DNA from: Actinacidiphila paucisporea
GTDB taxonomy: Bacteria > Actinomycetota > Actinomycetes > Streptomycetales > Streptomycetaceae
Assembly: GCF_900142575.1 (NCBI RefSeq)
Contig: NZ_FRBI01000040.1
Coordinates: forward strand, 1-50,513
DNA: 50,513 nucleotides
Direction: 5' to 3'
The position numbers and the translations under genes are program-made. Position 1 is the first letter of the stretch; the number at the start of each line of letters is the position of its first letter. Under the pieces are notes generated by a model. That model saw only the letters and a list, made by a program, of their open reading frames with translations. It was not told the DNA's origin and made no database searches. Below are positions 35,375-43,913 of this stretch, in pieces.

Positions 35375-35451
35375 CGCGCGAATCCCCGCGCCCTGACGGC
35401 TCGCCCTCCGCACGGAGGGGGAGCGTTCGCCAGGGGCGCGGGGATCGTGCG
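35375..35451. repeat. Dispersed inverted-repeat element, copy 3, with inner hairpin
   Basis: Arms 35375-35395 (CGCGCGAATCCCCGCGCCCTG) and 35431-35451 (CAGGGGCGCGGGGATCGTGC, then G) are near-perfect reverse complements. The centre holds CCCTCCG-CA-CGGAGGG (35404-35419). The core (C)AGGGGCGCGGGGA is shared with the elements at about 14.95 and 28.72 kb. Position after metK suggests it also ends that transcript. Confidence 0.8.
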
Positions 35452-35501
35452 TTCCGCCGCGGGCGGAGAGCCGTGTCCGACCCCTCTGGGAGAATCGGAC
35501 G

Positions 35502-37559
35502 GTGACCGACGAAGAACCCCCTGCGGCCGAGCAGCTCGCTCTGATCCGCGCCACCGCGCGAAAAGCCAAGCCGCGGACCTGGCGCGGAGCGCAGCTGGCC
35601 GAGGGCCTGCCGGTGGCCCGCGTCCTGGTGGACAAGGGGCTGCTGCACCTGGACCAGTTCTTCGACTACGCCGTGCCGGCCGCGATGGACGCCGACGCCC
35701 GGCCCGGCGTGCGCGTGCGGGTGCGGTTCGGCGCCCGGGTCGTCAAGGGGCGCCGGGAGGGCGGCACCCTCCACGACGGCTTCGTCGTCGAGCGCCGGGC
35801 CGACAGCGACTACGCCGGGCCGCTGGCCCCGCTGGCCCAGGTGCTGTCCGACGAGGTCGTGCTCACCCCTTCGCTGCTCGCCCTGTGCCGGCAGGTCGCC
35901 GACCGCTACGCCGGCGCGCTCGCCGACGTCGTCCAGCTCGCCGTACCCCCGCGGATGGCTCGCGCCGAGCGGGACCCCTCACCCGAGCCGCTGCCCGCCC
36001 CGGCACCGCCGGAGCCCGGCAGCTGGGCGCGCTACGCCACCGGCCCCGCCTACCTGCAGGCCCTCGCCCGGGGCGACATCCCCCGGGCGGTCTGGCTCGC
36101 CCTGCCCGGCCCGCACTGGCCCGCCGAGCTGGCCCGCGCCATCGCCGCCACGCTCGCCTCGGGGCGCGGCGCCCTGGCCGTACTGCCCGACGGGCGCTCC
36201 GTCGCCCGCGCCGACGCCGCACTCACCGAGCTGCTCGGCGCCGGCCACCACGTGATGCTCACCGCCGACGCGGGACCCGAGGAGCGCTACCGCCGCTGGC
36301 TCGCGGTCAGCCGGGGAGCGGTCCGCGCCGTCGTCGGCACCCGGGCCGCGATGTTCGCACCCGTCGCCGACCTCGGCCTCGTCGCCCTGTGGGACGACGG
36401 CGACTCCAGCCACGCCGAACCCCACGCACCACAGCCGCACGCCAGGGACGTCCTGCTGCTGCGGGCCGCGGAAGAGCGCACGGCCTTCCTGCTCGGCGGC
36501 CTCACCAGCACCGTCGAGGGCGCGCAGCTCGTCGACAGCGGGTGGGCGCTGCCGCTCGCCGCCACCCGCGACGAGGTGCGCGCCGCCGCGCCGCTGATCC
36601 GTACCGTCGGCGACGCCGACCAGGCCCGCGACGCCGCCGCCCGCGCCGCCCGGCTGCCCTCGCTGGCCTGGCAGGTCACCCGCGACGCCCTCGCCATCGG
36701 CCCGGTCCTCGTCCAGGTGCCCAGACGCGGCTACGTCCCCAAGCTCGCCTGCGACTCCTGCCGTACAGCCGCCAGATGCGCGGCCTGCGCGGGTCCGCTG
36801 GAGCTGCGCGAACAGGGCGGCACGCCCTCCTGCGGCTGGTGCGGGCGGCCCGCGGCCGACTGGCACTGCCAGGAGTGCGGAGGGTTCCGGCTGCGGGCCC
36901 AGGTGGTCGGGGCGCGGCGCACCGCGGAGGAGCTGGGCCGCGCCTTCCCCCGGGTGCCGGTGCGCACCTCAGGACGCGACACCGTCCTCGCCTCGGTCGG
37001 CGCCGCGCCCGCGCTCGTCATCGCCACGCCCGGCGCCGAGCCCGTCGCCGACGGCGCCGGTTACGCCGCCGCTCTGCTGCTCGACGGCTGGGCCCTGCTG
37101 AACCGGCCCGACCTGCGGGCCGGGGAGGAGGCGCTGCGGCGCTGGGCGGCGGCGGCGGCGCTCGTGCGGCCTGCGGGGGAAGGCGGCACCGTGCTGGTGC
37201 TCGCCGAGCCGACACTGCGGCCCGTGCAGGCGCTCGTACGGTGGGATCCGGCCGGGCACGCCGTGCGGGAGCTGGCCGAGCGGGCGGAGCTGCGGTTCCC
37301 GCCGGTGTCGCGGATGGCGTCGGTGAGCGGTCCTGCCGGTGCGGTGGCCGAGCTGCTGGCGCTCGTGCGGTTGCCGCCGGGGACGGACCAGCTCGGGCCG
37401 GTGCCTGCGCCGGGTGGGGGGGAGCGGCTGCTGCTGCGGGTGCCGCCGGGGAATGGGGCGGCTCTTGCCGTTGCCCTCAAGGTGGGGCAGGTGGCTCGGG
37501 CTGCGCGGGGGGGTGGCGAGCCGGTGTCCGTCCGGTTGGACCCGACGGACATCGGGTAG
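35502..37559 (+). CDS. priA: Probable replication restart protein PriA, helicase motifs missing
   Basis: A 685-residue actinobacterial PriA. The N-terminal 3'-end-binding domain begins LPVARVLVDKGLLHLDQFFDYAVP. Where Walker A should be there is WLALPGPHWPAELARAIAATL with no GKT, and the DEAH position reads ALWDDGDSSHAEPHAPQPHARD. Zinc cysteines are retained (CDSCRTAARCAACAGPLE ... CGWCGRPAADWHCQECGG). It therefore probably works as a DNA-structure-binding primosome factor without ATP-driven helicase activity, as already stated for Actinobacteria. GTG 35502 has GGGAGA upstream. Confidence 0.93.
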   Translation: MTDEEPPAAEQLALIRATARKAKPRTWRGAQLAEGLPVARVLVDKGLLHLDQFFDYAVPAAMDADARPGVRVRVRFGARVVKGRREGGTLHDGFVVERRADSDYAGPLAPLAQVLSDEVVLTPSLLALCRQVADRYAGALADVVQLAVPPRMARAERDPSPEPLPAPAPPEPGSWARYATGPAYLQALARGDIPRAVWLALPGPHWPAELARAIAATLASGRGALAVLPDGRSVARADAALTELLGAGHHVMLTADAGPEERYRRWLAVSRGAVRAVVGTRAAMFAPVADLGLVALWDDGDSSHAEPHAPQPHARDVLLLRAAEERTAFLLGGLTSTVEGAQLVDSGWALPLAATRDEVRAAAPLIRTVGDADQARDAAARAARLPSLAWQVTRDALAIGPVLVQVPRRGYVPKLACDSCRTAARCAACAGPLELREQGGTPSCGWCGRPAADWHCQECGGFRLRAQVVGARRTAEELGRAFPRVPVRTSGRDTVLASVGAAPALVIATPGAEPVADGAGYAAALLLDGWALLNRPDLRAGEEALRRWAAAAALVRPAGEGGTVLVLAEPTLRPVQALVRWDPAGHAVRELAERAELRFPPVSRMASVSGPAGAVAELLALVRLPPGTDQLGPVPAPGGGERLLLRVPPGNGAALAVALKVGQVARAARGGGEPVSVRLDPTDIG

Positions 37560-37602
37560 TCCGTTTGCTCCGGGCCTGTCCGGGGTGTTTTTGCCCGCCC
37601 GC

Positions 37603-37618
37603 CCACCCGTGCGGGTGG
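37603..37618 (+). terminator. Terminator-like hairpin after priA
   Basis: CCACCCG-TG-CGGGTGG, a 7-bp stem preceded by GTTTTTGCC, 44 bp after priA. Confidence 0.5.
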
Positions 37619-37624
37619 TTGGTC

Positions 37625-37654
37625 GGGTGCGGGTGCGGGTGCGGGTGCGGGTGC
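37625..37654. repeat. GGGTGC hexanucleotide tandem array
   Basis: Five exact head-to-tail copies of GGGTGC. It is followed by related GCCGGTGGTGGGTGGGCCGG. Repeated GGG triplets on this strand could form a G-quadruplex; that is inference. Confidence 0.9.
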
Positions 37655-37680
37655 CGGTGGTGGGTGGGCCGGTGCCGCTT

Positions 37681-37766
37681 CGGGGGTATCTCCTCGGACT
37701 GCGCACCTCGGCTCTTTCCGAACGTTCCAGCGGGTTTTGGTGCGCAGTCCTGCGGGGACACCCCCG
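37681..37766. repeat. Long inverted repeat, 27-28 nt arms
   Basis: Left arm 37681-37707 and right arm 37739-37766 are reverse complements with a perfect inner 12-bp block (GGACTGCGCACC / GGTGCGCAGTCC) and an outer block (CGGGGGTATCTCCTC / GCGGGGACACCCCCG) with a few mismatches. The 31-nt centre includes GAACGTTC, itself a palindrome. The sequence differs from the GGGGCGCGGGGA family. Confidence 0.85.
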
Positions 37767-37924
37767 AACCGTCCCCTTCCCACCGCCGGCGTCCGCACCT
37801 CCGTGGGGGGTGAGGGAGGCCGTTCGGGGGCACCGCTCATCGCTCCCGCGCCGCCAGGCGCGGGCAAACCCCGCACGGGCGTGCACTCGCCGACGGTGGC
37901 GCGGGTCGGCGTGGAGTCGGGTGT

Positions 37925-38377
37925 TCAGCCGTTGCGGGGGCTGGGGAGGAGGGGGTCCGACGGCATGGAGCGGGCCGCCGGCACGGTGGGGAGGGGCTGC
38001 TCCTCCCCCGAGGAGGAGGGGGGCGCGGCAGGCCGGCGGCCCCCGTAGCGGCGGTGGACCGCCTGCTTGGTCACGCCGAGGGCGGAGCCCACCGCGTCCC
38101 AGGAGAAGCCGAGTGAGCGGTCGAACTCGACCGCGGCGGTGACCAGGGTCTCCACACTGTCCCGGAGCTCCTGCGCGAGCCGCACCGTGGGGGCGGGTGC
38201 GCGGCCGTAGACCACGAAGCCGGCCGTGGGGCCGCTGCGCCGCGGCCGGTAGACGTTGCCCAGCTGGGCGGTGAGGGTCCGCAGCGCATCCACCTGCCGG
38301 CGGACCCTTTCGATGTCCCGCACCAGCAGGTGCAGACTTGCCCGCGCCTGGGCGTCAGGGGTTGCGTGGTCGGGCAT
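37925..38377 (-). CDS. Helix-turn-helix protein of unknown function
   Basis: A 150-residue protein starting M-P-D-H-A-T-P-D-A-Q from ATG 38377, with GGAGAGG 7 nt upstream; an upstream in-frame ATG at 38479 lacks a ribosome binding site. Residues about 12-55 form a helix-rich region (LHLLVRDIERVRRQVDALRTLTAQLG), and a C-terminal HTH reads SLGFSWDAVGSALGVTKQAVHRRYGGR, similar to small sigma-like/AsnC-like DNA-binding segments in streptomycete conserved hypotheticals. The tail is proline/serine-rich. Likely DNA-binding; target unknown. It is divergent from def. Confidence 0.75.
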   Translation of the reverse strand: MPDHATPDAQARASLHLLVRDIERVRRQVDALRTLTAQLGNVYRPRRSGPTAGFVVYGRAPAPTVRLAQELRDSVETLVTAAVEFDRSLGFSWDAVGSALGVTKQAVHRRYGGRRPAAPPSSSGEEQPLPTVPAARSMPSDPLLPSPRNG

Positions 38378-38538
38378 CAACAGGCCTCTCCAACCGACGG
38401 GTACATGGGTCAAACTCTCTTGACCAACGCGCCACCGGCCCTCGGAGTCACGCTCCTGGGGCGTGCGGCCGGTGTGCACCCCCTGACGCGGGCCGAACTA
38501 GAATCGGCATTCGTCCCCGTCCGGCAGGAGAAGCGCCC

Positions 38539-39084
38539 GTGACCGTCAAGCCCATCCGCCTGTTCGGCGACCCGGTGCTGCGCGCGACGGCGCAGCCGGT
38601 GACGACGTTCGACGCGGAATTGCGCACCCTGGTCAAGGACTTGACCGAGACGATGCAGGCCGCACCGGGTGCGGGGCTGGCCGCGCCGCAACTGGGGGTG
38701 TCGCTGCGGGTGTTCACGTATTTCGTGGACGGCGAGCTGGGGCACCTGATCAACCCGGACCTCACGTTGACCGAGGAGGAGCAGGACGGCCCCGAGGGCT
38801 GCCTGTCGCTGCCGGGGCTGACGTACGACTGCCGGCGGGCGTTCGGCGTGGTCGCCCGGGGGGTCGACATGTGGGGTGAGCCGGTCGTCGTGGAGGGTAC
38901 GCAGCGGCTCGCCCGCTGCATCCAGCACGAGACCGACCACCTGGACGGCATCATCTTCGTCGACCGGCTCGACCCCGAGCAGCGGGCGGCGGCGATGCTG
39001 GCGATCCGCGAGGCCGAGTGGGCGGGGGAGCCCGCGCCGCAGGTCAGGATCTCCCCGCACGGCACGTCGGGCCGTGCTCTGTGA
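38539..39084 (+). CDS. def: Peptide deformylase
   Basis: Removes formyl groups from nascent N-termini using a metal. All three motifs are present: PGAGLAAPQLGVS, EGCLSLPGLTYDC and CIQHETDHLDGIIFVDRL (HExxH). GTG 38539 with AGGAG at 38525-38529 gives 181 residues. fmt follows after 31 bp, so deformylase and transformylase are probably coupled. Confidence 0.96.
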   Translation: MTVKPIRLFGDPVLRATAQPVTTFDAELRTLVKDLTETMQAAPGAGLAAPQLGVSLRVFTYFVDGELGHLINPDLTLTEEEQDGPEGCLSLPGLTYDCRRAFGVVARGVDMWGEPVVVEGTQRLARCIQHETDHLDGIIFVDRLDPEQRAAAMLAIREAEWAGEPAPQVRISPHGTSGRAL

Positions 39085-39115
39085 CACCGTCGAACCGAGA
39101 GGCACACCCCGCACG

Positions 39116-40048
39116 ATGAAGCTCGTCTTCGCCGGCACCCCCGAGGTCGCCGTTCCCGCGCTCGACGCCCTGATCGCCTCCGGGCGGCACGAGGTGGCCG
39201 CCGTCGTGACCCGGCCGGACGCGACGGCGGGCCGCGGGCGCAAGCTCGTCGCCAGTCCCGTCGCCGAGCGGGCGGCCGCCGCCGGGATCGAGGTGCTCAA
39301 GCCCGCCAGGCCGCGGGACGAGGACTTCCTCGACCGGCTGCGGGAGATCGCCCCCGACTGCTGCCCGGTCGTCGCGTACGGCGCGCTGCTGCCGAAGGTC
39401 GCGCTGGACGTGCCCGCGCGCGGGTGGGTCAACCTGCATTTCTCGCTGCTGCCGGCCTGGCGCGGTGCCGCGCCCGTGCAGCACTCGGTGATGGCCGGCG
39501 ACGAGGTCACCGGGGCGTCGACCTTCCTGATCGAGCAGGGGCTCGACTCGGGGCCGGTCTACGGGGTCGTGACGGAGGAGATCCGCGGCACCGACACCAG
39601 CGGTGACCTGCTGGGGCGGCTCGCGGTCAGCGGGGCCGGGCTGCTGGTCGCGACGATGGACGGCATCGAGGACGGCCGGCTGTCGGCCAGGCCGCAGCCC
39701 ACCGAGGGGGTCACCCTCGCGCCCAAGATCACCGTCGAGGACGCCGCGGTCGACTGGTCGGCCCCCGCGCTGCGGGTCGACCGGCTGGTCAGGGGCTGCA
39801 CCCCGGCCCCCGGTGCCTGGACCCTCGTCGGCGGTGAGCGGCTCAAGCTGGGCCCGGTCACTCTGGTGCCGGAGCGTACGGATCTGGGGCCGGGGGAGCT
39901 GGCGGTCGGCAAGAACGCCGTGCACGTCGGCACCGGGAGCCACGCGGTGCTGCTGGGCGAGGTCCAGCCGCAGGGCAAGAAGCGGATGCCCGCCGCCGAC
40001 TGGTCGCGCGGCACCCACCTGCCCGCCGGTACGGTCCTGGGCCGTTGA
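39116..40048 (+). CDS. fmt: Methionyl-tRNA formyltransferase
   Basis: Formylates initiator Met-tRNA. A 310-residue protein with KLVFAGTPEVAVPALDALI, YGALLPKVALDVPARGWVN, the catalytic VNLHFSLLPAWRGAAPVQHS (Asn/His), IEQGLDSGPVYG (Asp) and a C-terminal OB-like domain. ATG 39116, 31 bp after def. Confidence 0.97.
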   Translation: MKLVFAGTPEVAVPALDALIASGRHEVAAVVTRPDATAGRGRKLVASPVAERAAAAGIEVLKPARPRDEDFLDRLREIAPDCCPVVAYGALLPKVALDVPARGWVNLHFSLLPAWRGAAPVQHSVMAGDEVTGASTFLIEQGLDSGPVYGVVTEEIRGTDTSGDLLGRLAVSGAGLLVATMDGIEDGRLSARPQPTEGVTLAPKITVEDAAVDWSAPALRVDRLVRGCTPAPGAWTLVGGERLKLGPVTLVPERTDLGPGELAVGKNAVHVGTGSHAVLLGEVQPQGKKRMPAADWSRGTHLPAGTVLGR

Positions 40049-40117
40049 GCCCGGCGTCGCCCGCTGCCCGGTGACGCGGGCCGCGGGACGTAGGCTGGCG
40101 GGGAGTCGAGGACGAGG

Positions 40118-41572
40118 ATGCGGAGCACATTGAACGCGAAAGACCAGCAGCGCCGCCCGCAGGGCACACCGTACCGGCGGCCGCAGCGGGACCCGGTGCG
40201 CGTGCTCGCGTTCGAGGCGCTGCGGGCCGTCGACGAGCGGGACGCGTACGCGAACCTCGTGCTGCCGGGGCTGCTGCGGGCCGCGGAGCGCGAGGCGGCG
40301 GGCAAGGGCCGGGAATTCGACCGGCGGGACGCGGCGCTCGCCACCGAGCTGGTCTACGGCACGCTGCGGCACCAGGGGACGTACGACGCGGTGCTCGCCG
40401 CGTGCGTGGACCGGCCGCTGCGCGAGGTCGACCCGCCGGTGCTGGACGTGCTGGCGCTGGGCGCGCACCAGCTGCTCGCGACCCGTATCCCGCCGCACGC
40501 GGCGGTATCCGCGACCGTCGACCTGGCACGGGTGGTGCTCGGGGAGGGCCGGGCCCGCTTCGTCAACGCCGTGCTGCGCCGGGTCGCCGCGCAGGACCTG
40601 GCCGGCTGGCTGGAGCAGGTCGCGCCGCCGTACGAGGAGGACGCCGAGCGGCACCTCGCCGTCGTGCACTCGCACCCGCGGTGGGTCGTCTCCGCGCTGT
40701 GGGACGCGCTCGGCGGCGGGCGGGCCGGCATCGAGGACCTGCTGGCGGCCGACAACGAGCGGCCCGAGGTCACGCTGGTGGCCAGGCCCGGCCGCGCCAC
40801 CGCCGCGGAGGTCGCCGCGTCGCTGCCGGAGGGCACCACCGAGCCGGGCCGCTGGTCGCCGTACGCCGTGCGCCTCGCCGAGGGCGGCGACCCCGCCGCG
40901 GTCGAGGCGGTGAAGGAAGGCCGGGCGGGCGTCCAGGACGAGGGCAGCCAGCTGGTCGCCGCCGCGCTGGCCGCCGTGCCCGTCGAGGGCCGCGACGAGC
41001 GGTGGCTCGACGGGTGCGCCGGGCCCGGCGGCAAGGCCGCGCTGCTGGCCGGCCTCGCGGCCGGGCGCGGCGCCACGCTGGTCGCCGCGGAGAAGCAGCC
41101 GCACCGGGCGCGTCTGGTGGCCCGCTCGCTCGCCGGCAATCCCGGGCCCTACCAGGTCGTCGTGGCCGACGGTACGCACCCGGCCTGGACGCCAGGGTCC
41201 TTCGACCGGGTCCTCGTGGACGTGCCCTGCACCGGGCTCGGCGCCCTGCGCCGCCGGCCCGAGGCGCGGTGGCGCCGCCGGGAGGAGGACGTCAAGGGTT
41301 TTGGGCCCCTGCAGCGCGGGCTGCTCACCGAGGCGGTGCGCGCGGTGCGCGTGGGCGGCGTCGTCGGGTACGCCACCTGCTCGCCGCACCCGGCCGAGAC
41401 CCGTGCGGTCGTCGACGACGTCCTCGCCCAGCACCTGGGCGTCGAGCTGCTGGACGCCCGCCCCTTCTTCCCCGGTGTCCCCGCCCTTGGGCCCGGCCCC
41501 GACGTCCAGCTCTGGCCCCATCTGCACGGCACGGACGCCATGTATCTGGCCCTCCTGCGCCGCACCGCCTGA
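40118..41572 (+). CDS. rsmB: 16S rRNA m5C967 methyltransferase
   Basis: A 484-residue two-domain protein. A NusB-like RNA-binding domain lies at about residues 27-170 (VRVLAFEALRAVDERDAYAN, ELVYGTLRHQGTYD, ARFVNAVLRRV). The SAM-dependent domain has VQDEGSQLVAAAL, LDGCAGPGGKAALLA, the first catalytic cysteine in VDVPCTGLGALRRRPEARWR and the second in VGYATCSPHPAE. ATG 40118 is used; an in-frame TTG at 40130 with GGAG upstream is a possible alternative. Confidence 0.95.
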   Translation: MRSTLNAKDQQRRPQGTPYRRPQRDPVRVLAFEALRAVDERDAYANLVLPGLLRAAEREAAGKGREFDRRDAALATELVYGTLRHQGTYDAVLAACVDRPLREVDPPVLDVLALGAHQLLATRIPPHAAVSATVDLARVVLGEGRARFVNAVLRRVAAQDLAGWLEQVAPPYEEDAERHLAVVHSHPRWVVSALWDALGGGRAGIEDLLAADNERPEVTLVARPGRATAAEVAASLPEGTTEPGRWSPYAVRLAEGGDPAAVEAVKEGRAGVQDEGSQLVAAALAAVPVEGRDERWLDGCAGPGGKAALLAGLAAGRGATLVAAEKQPHRARLVARSLAGNPGPYQVVVADGTHPAWTPGSFDRVLVDVPCTGLGALRRRPEARWRRREEDVKGFGPLQRGLLTEAVRAVRVGGVVGYATCSPHPAETRAVVDDVLAQHLGVELLDARPFFPGVPALGPGPDVQLWPHLHGTDAMYLALLRRTA

Positions 41573-41647
41573 CGCCGGCCGGGCAGCACGCCGGCGGGGC
41601 CGGGAGCGGGTTTTCCCCGGGGGCGGCGGATCTGGTTTGCTGGGCTC

Positions 41648-42313
41648 ATGAGCGTGCAGATCAGCCCCAGCATCCTGTCCGCGGACTTCGCCCGGCTCGC
41701 CGAGGAGGCGCGGGCCGTCGAGGGCGCCGACTGGCTCCATGTCGACGTCATGGACAACCACTTCGTGCCCAACCTGACGCTGGGCCTGCCGGTGGTGGAG
41801 TCGCTGCGCAAGGCGACGGACACGCCGCTCGACTGCCATCTGATGATCGAGAACGCCGACCGCTGGGCGCCGGCCTACGTCGAGGCGGGCGCGTCGTCGG
41901 TGACCTTCCACGCCGAGGCGGCCGCCGCCCCGGTGCGGGTCGCCAGGGAGATCCGCGCCAAGGGCGCCCGCGCCTCGATGGCGCTCAGGCCGGCGACGGC
42001 GATCGAGCCGTACGAGGACCTGCTGCCGGAACTGGACATGCTGCTCATCATGACGATCGAGCCGGGCTTCGGCGGCCAGGCGTTCCTGGACATCATGCTG
42101 CCCAAGATCCGCCGCACCCGGGCGCTGATCGACAAGCACGGCCTGGACCTGTGGCTGCAGGTGGACGGCGGGGTCTCCAGCGAGACGATCGAGCGCTGCG
42201 CGGAGGCGGGCGCCGACAACTTCGTCGCGGGCACCGCGGTCTACGGCGCCGAGGACCCGGCGGCGGCGGTCCGGGCGCTGCGCGAGCAGGCCGCCGCGGT
42301 CCACCGGCACTGA
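41648..42313 (+). CDS. rpe: Ribulose-phosphate 3-epimerase
   Basis: Interconverts ribulose- and xylulose-5-phosphate. A 221-residue TIM barrel with ISPSILSADFARLAEEARAV, LHVDVMDNHFVPNLTLGLPV, CHLMIENADRW, MTIEPGFGGQAFLDIMLPKI and VDGGVSSETIERCAEAGAD. ATG 41648 has no clear Shine-Dalgarno. The SorC-type regulator follows after 88 bp. Confidence 0.97.
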   Translation: MSVQISPSILSADFARLAEEARAVEGADWLHVDVMDNHFVPNLTLGLPVVESLRKATDTPLDCHLMIENADRWAPAYVEAGASSVTFHAEAAAAPVRVAREIRAKGARASMALRPATAIEPYEDLLPELDMLLIMTIEPGFGGQAFLDIMLPKIRRTRALIDKHGLDLWLQVDGGVSSETIERCAEAGADNFVAGTAVYGAEDPAAAVRALREQAAAVHRH

Positions 42314-42401
42314 CCGCTCAGTCAGGCTACGCGCCCGTAACCCCCGGCGTCTGCGAGGATGACCGCGGAGCCGAACAGCTGGGCAACTGGGGAGAACCGA
42401 C

Positions 42402-43415
42402 GTGAGCACAGGTCGCACGCACGTGCGCATGGGCCCCGGAGAGATGGTCCAGGCAGCGGCGATGGCACGTCGCTTCTACCTGGAGGGCAAGTCCAAGATC
42501 CAGATCGCGGAGGAGTTCGGGGTCAGCCGTTTCAAGGTGGCCCGGGTGCTGGAGACGGCGCTGGAGCGCGAACTGGTCAGGATCGAGATCCGGGTCCCCG
42601 CGGAGCTGGACGCCGAGCGCTCCGACGCCCTGCGCGCGCACTACGGTCTGCGGCACGCGGTCGTCGTGCAGACCCCGGCTGACCAGGCCGACGCCCCCGA
42701 CCCGGAGAATCTTGGCGGGGTCGCCGCCGGCCTGCTCGGCGAGCTGGTCAGCGACGGCGACGTGCTGGGCCTTGCATGGGGCCGCTCCATCATCACCATG
42801 GCCAACGCCCTGGACCGGCTCGCCCCCTGCACGGTCGTCCAGCTCACCGGCGTCTACGACGTCGGCACCGCGGAGCGCGGCTCGGTGGAGGCGGTGCGCA
42901 CCGCGGCCGCCGTCTCCGGCGGTGAGGCCCACCCGCTGTACGCCCCGATGGTGCTCGCCGACCCGGCGACCGCGGCGGCGCTGCGCGCCCAGAGCGGTAT
43001 CGCGGCGGCGATGGGCTACTACGACAAGGTGACCGTCGCGGTGGTGTCGGTCGGCTCGTGGGAGCCGGGCGTCTCCACCGTCCACGACGCGCTCACCGAC
43101 GCCGAGCGCGAGCACTACGCGGGGCTCGGGGTGGCCGCCGAGATGTCCTCGCACCTGTTCGACTCGCAGGGCCGCAGGGTCGGCCGCGACCTGGGCGAGC
43201 GGTGCATCACCATCGACGCGGACCGGCTGCGCCGCATCCCCGAGGTGCTGGCCATCGCCGGCGGTACGCGCAAGGCCGCCGCGATCGACGCGGTGCTGCG
43301 CTCCGGGCTGGTTACCAGCCTGGTCACCGACACCGCGGCCGCCGAGCAGTTGCTGCGCTCCACCGCGGCCGCCCGCCGTCCCGCGCTGGACCGCGCCGAC
43401 CCCGACGGGTCCTGA
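42402..43415 (+). CDS. SorC/DeoR-type sugar-binding transcriptional regulator
   Basis: A 337-residue protein. HTH near residues 20-50 (MARRFYLEGKSKIQIAEEFGVSRFKVARVLE), followed by a sugar-isomerase-like ligand domain (DVLGLAWGRSIITMANAL, TVVQLTGVYDV, AGGTRKAAAIDAVLRSGLV), as in SorC/CggR-type regulators that sense phosphorylated sugars. GTG 42402 with GGGGAGA upstream. Next to rpe, it probably responds to a sugar phosphate; its target is not visible. Confidence 0.9.
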   Translation: MSTGRTHVRMGPGEMVQAAAMARRFYLEGKSKIQIAEEFGVSRFKVARVLETALERELVRIEIRVPAELDAERSDALRAHYGLRHAVVVQTPADQADAPDPENLGGVAAGLLGELVSDGDVLGLAWGRSIITMANALDRLAPCTVVQLTGVYDVGTAERGSVEAVRTAAAVSGGEAHPLYAPMVLADPATAAALRAQSGIAAAMGYYDKVTVAVVSVGSWEPGVSTVHDALTDAEREHYAGLGVAAEMSSHLFDSQGRRVGRDLGERCITIDADRLRRIPEVLAIAGGTRKAAAIDAVLRSGLVTSLVTDTAAAEQLLRSTAAARRPALDRADPDGS

Positions 43416-43480
43416 GAGCGCTCCGCGAGCCCCGGCCGCGCTGCCGCGCCGCCGGTGACCTGCTGTGGCAGCATCGGCCC

Positions 43481-43780
43481 ATGCTCGTGCTCGACCTGAC
43501 CGGCGTCGGCGACCGGCAGGCGTTCATGGATCGGTGCACCGCCGACCTGGGCCTGCCGGAGTGGTTCGGCCGCAACTGGGACGCCCTCGCCGACTGTCTC
43601 ACCGACCTGTCGTGGTGGCCGGTGGAGTCCGGCGGGCGCCGCCATCTGTACGTCAGGGGGTGGCGCGAATACGCGGCGACCCTGCCGCGCGAGTGGCGGA
43701 TCGTGAAGGACGTCCTGCGGGACGCCGAGCTGTTCTGGCGCGGCACCGACACCGAGCTGGAGGTCGTGCTGGAGGAGTGA
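43481..43780 (+). CDS. Barstar-family protein
   Basis: A 99-residue protein: MLVLDLTGVGDRQAFMDRCTADLGLPEWFGRNWDALADCLTDLSWW is the barstar signature (helix with GRNWDAL and acidic loop), ending VLRDAELFWRGTDTELEVVLEE. Barstar inhibits the RNase barnase in the cytoplasm. No barnase-like gene is next to it, so it may inhibit a distant RNase or act as an orphan immunity protein. ATG 43481 lacks a clear Shine-Dalgarno. Confidence 0.88.
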   Translation: MLVLDLTGVGDRQAFMDRCTADLGLPEWFGRNWDALADCLTDLSWWPVESGGRRHLYVRGWREYAATLPREWRIVKDVLRDAELFWRGTDTELEVVLEE

Positions 43781-43913
43781 CCGGGGGAGTGCGGGTCCGC
43801 TGACGCGGTGGCGCGAAGGGCCGGCCGGTTCGTACGCTGCTAGCGAGGGTGCCAGGCGGCTGAGGGTCTGGGCTGATCATGACTTCGAGTCGTACTGCTG
43901 TTCGTGGCGGAAC

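Larger units (their letters stand above)
37560..37924. other. Gene-free gap with two repeat types
   Basis: 365 bases between priA and the convergent HTH gene. Contents in order: the hairpin above, a GGGTGC pentamer array, a long inverted repeat, and about 155 bases of GC-rich sequence in which I see no gene or family match. Confidence 0.7.

Noticed and set aside
37477..37886. Proline/histidine-rich open frames in the priA-HTH gap
   Set aside because: They consist of the hexanucleotide and inverted repeats read as codons.
43416..43480. A barnase gene next to barstar
   Set aside because: The gap is only 65 bases and neither neighbour resembles an RNase.
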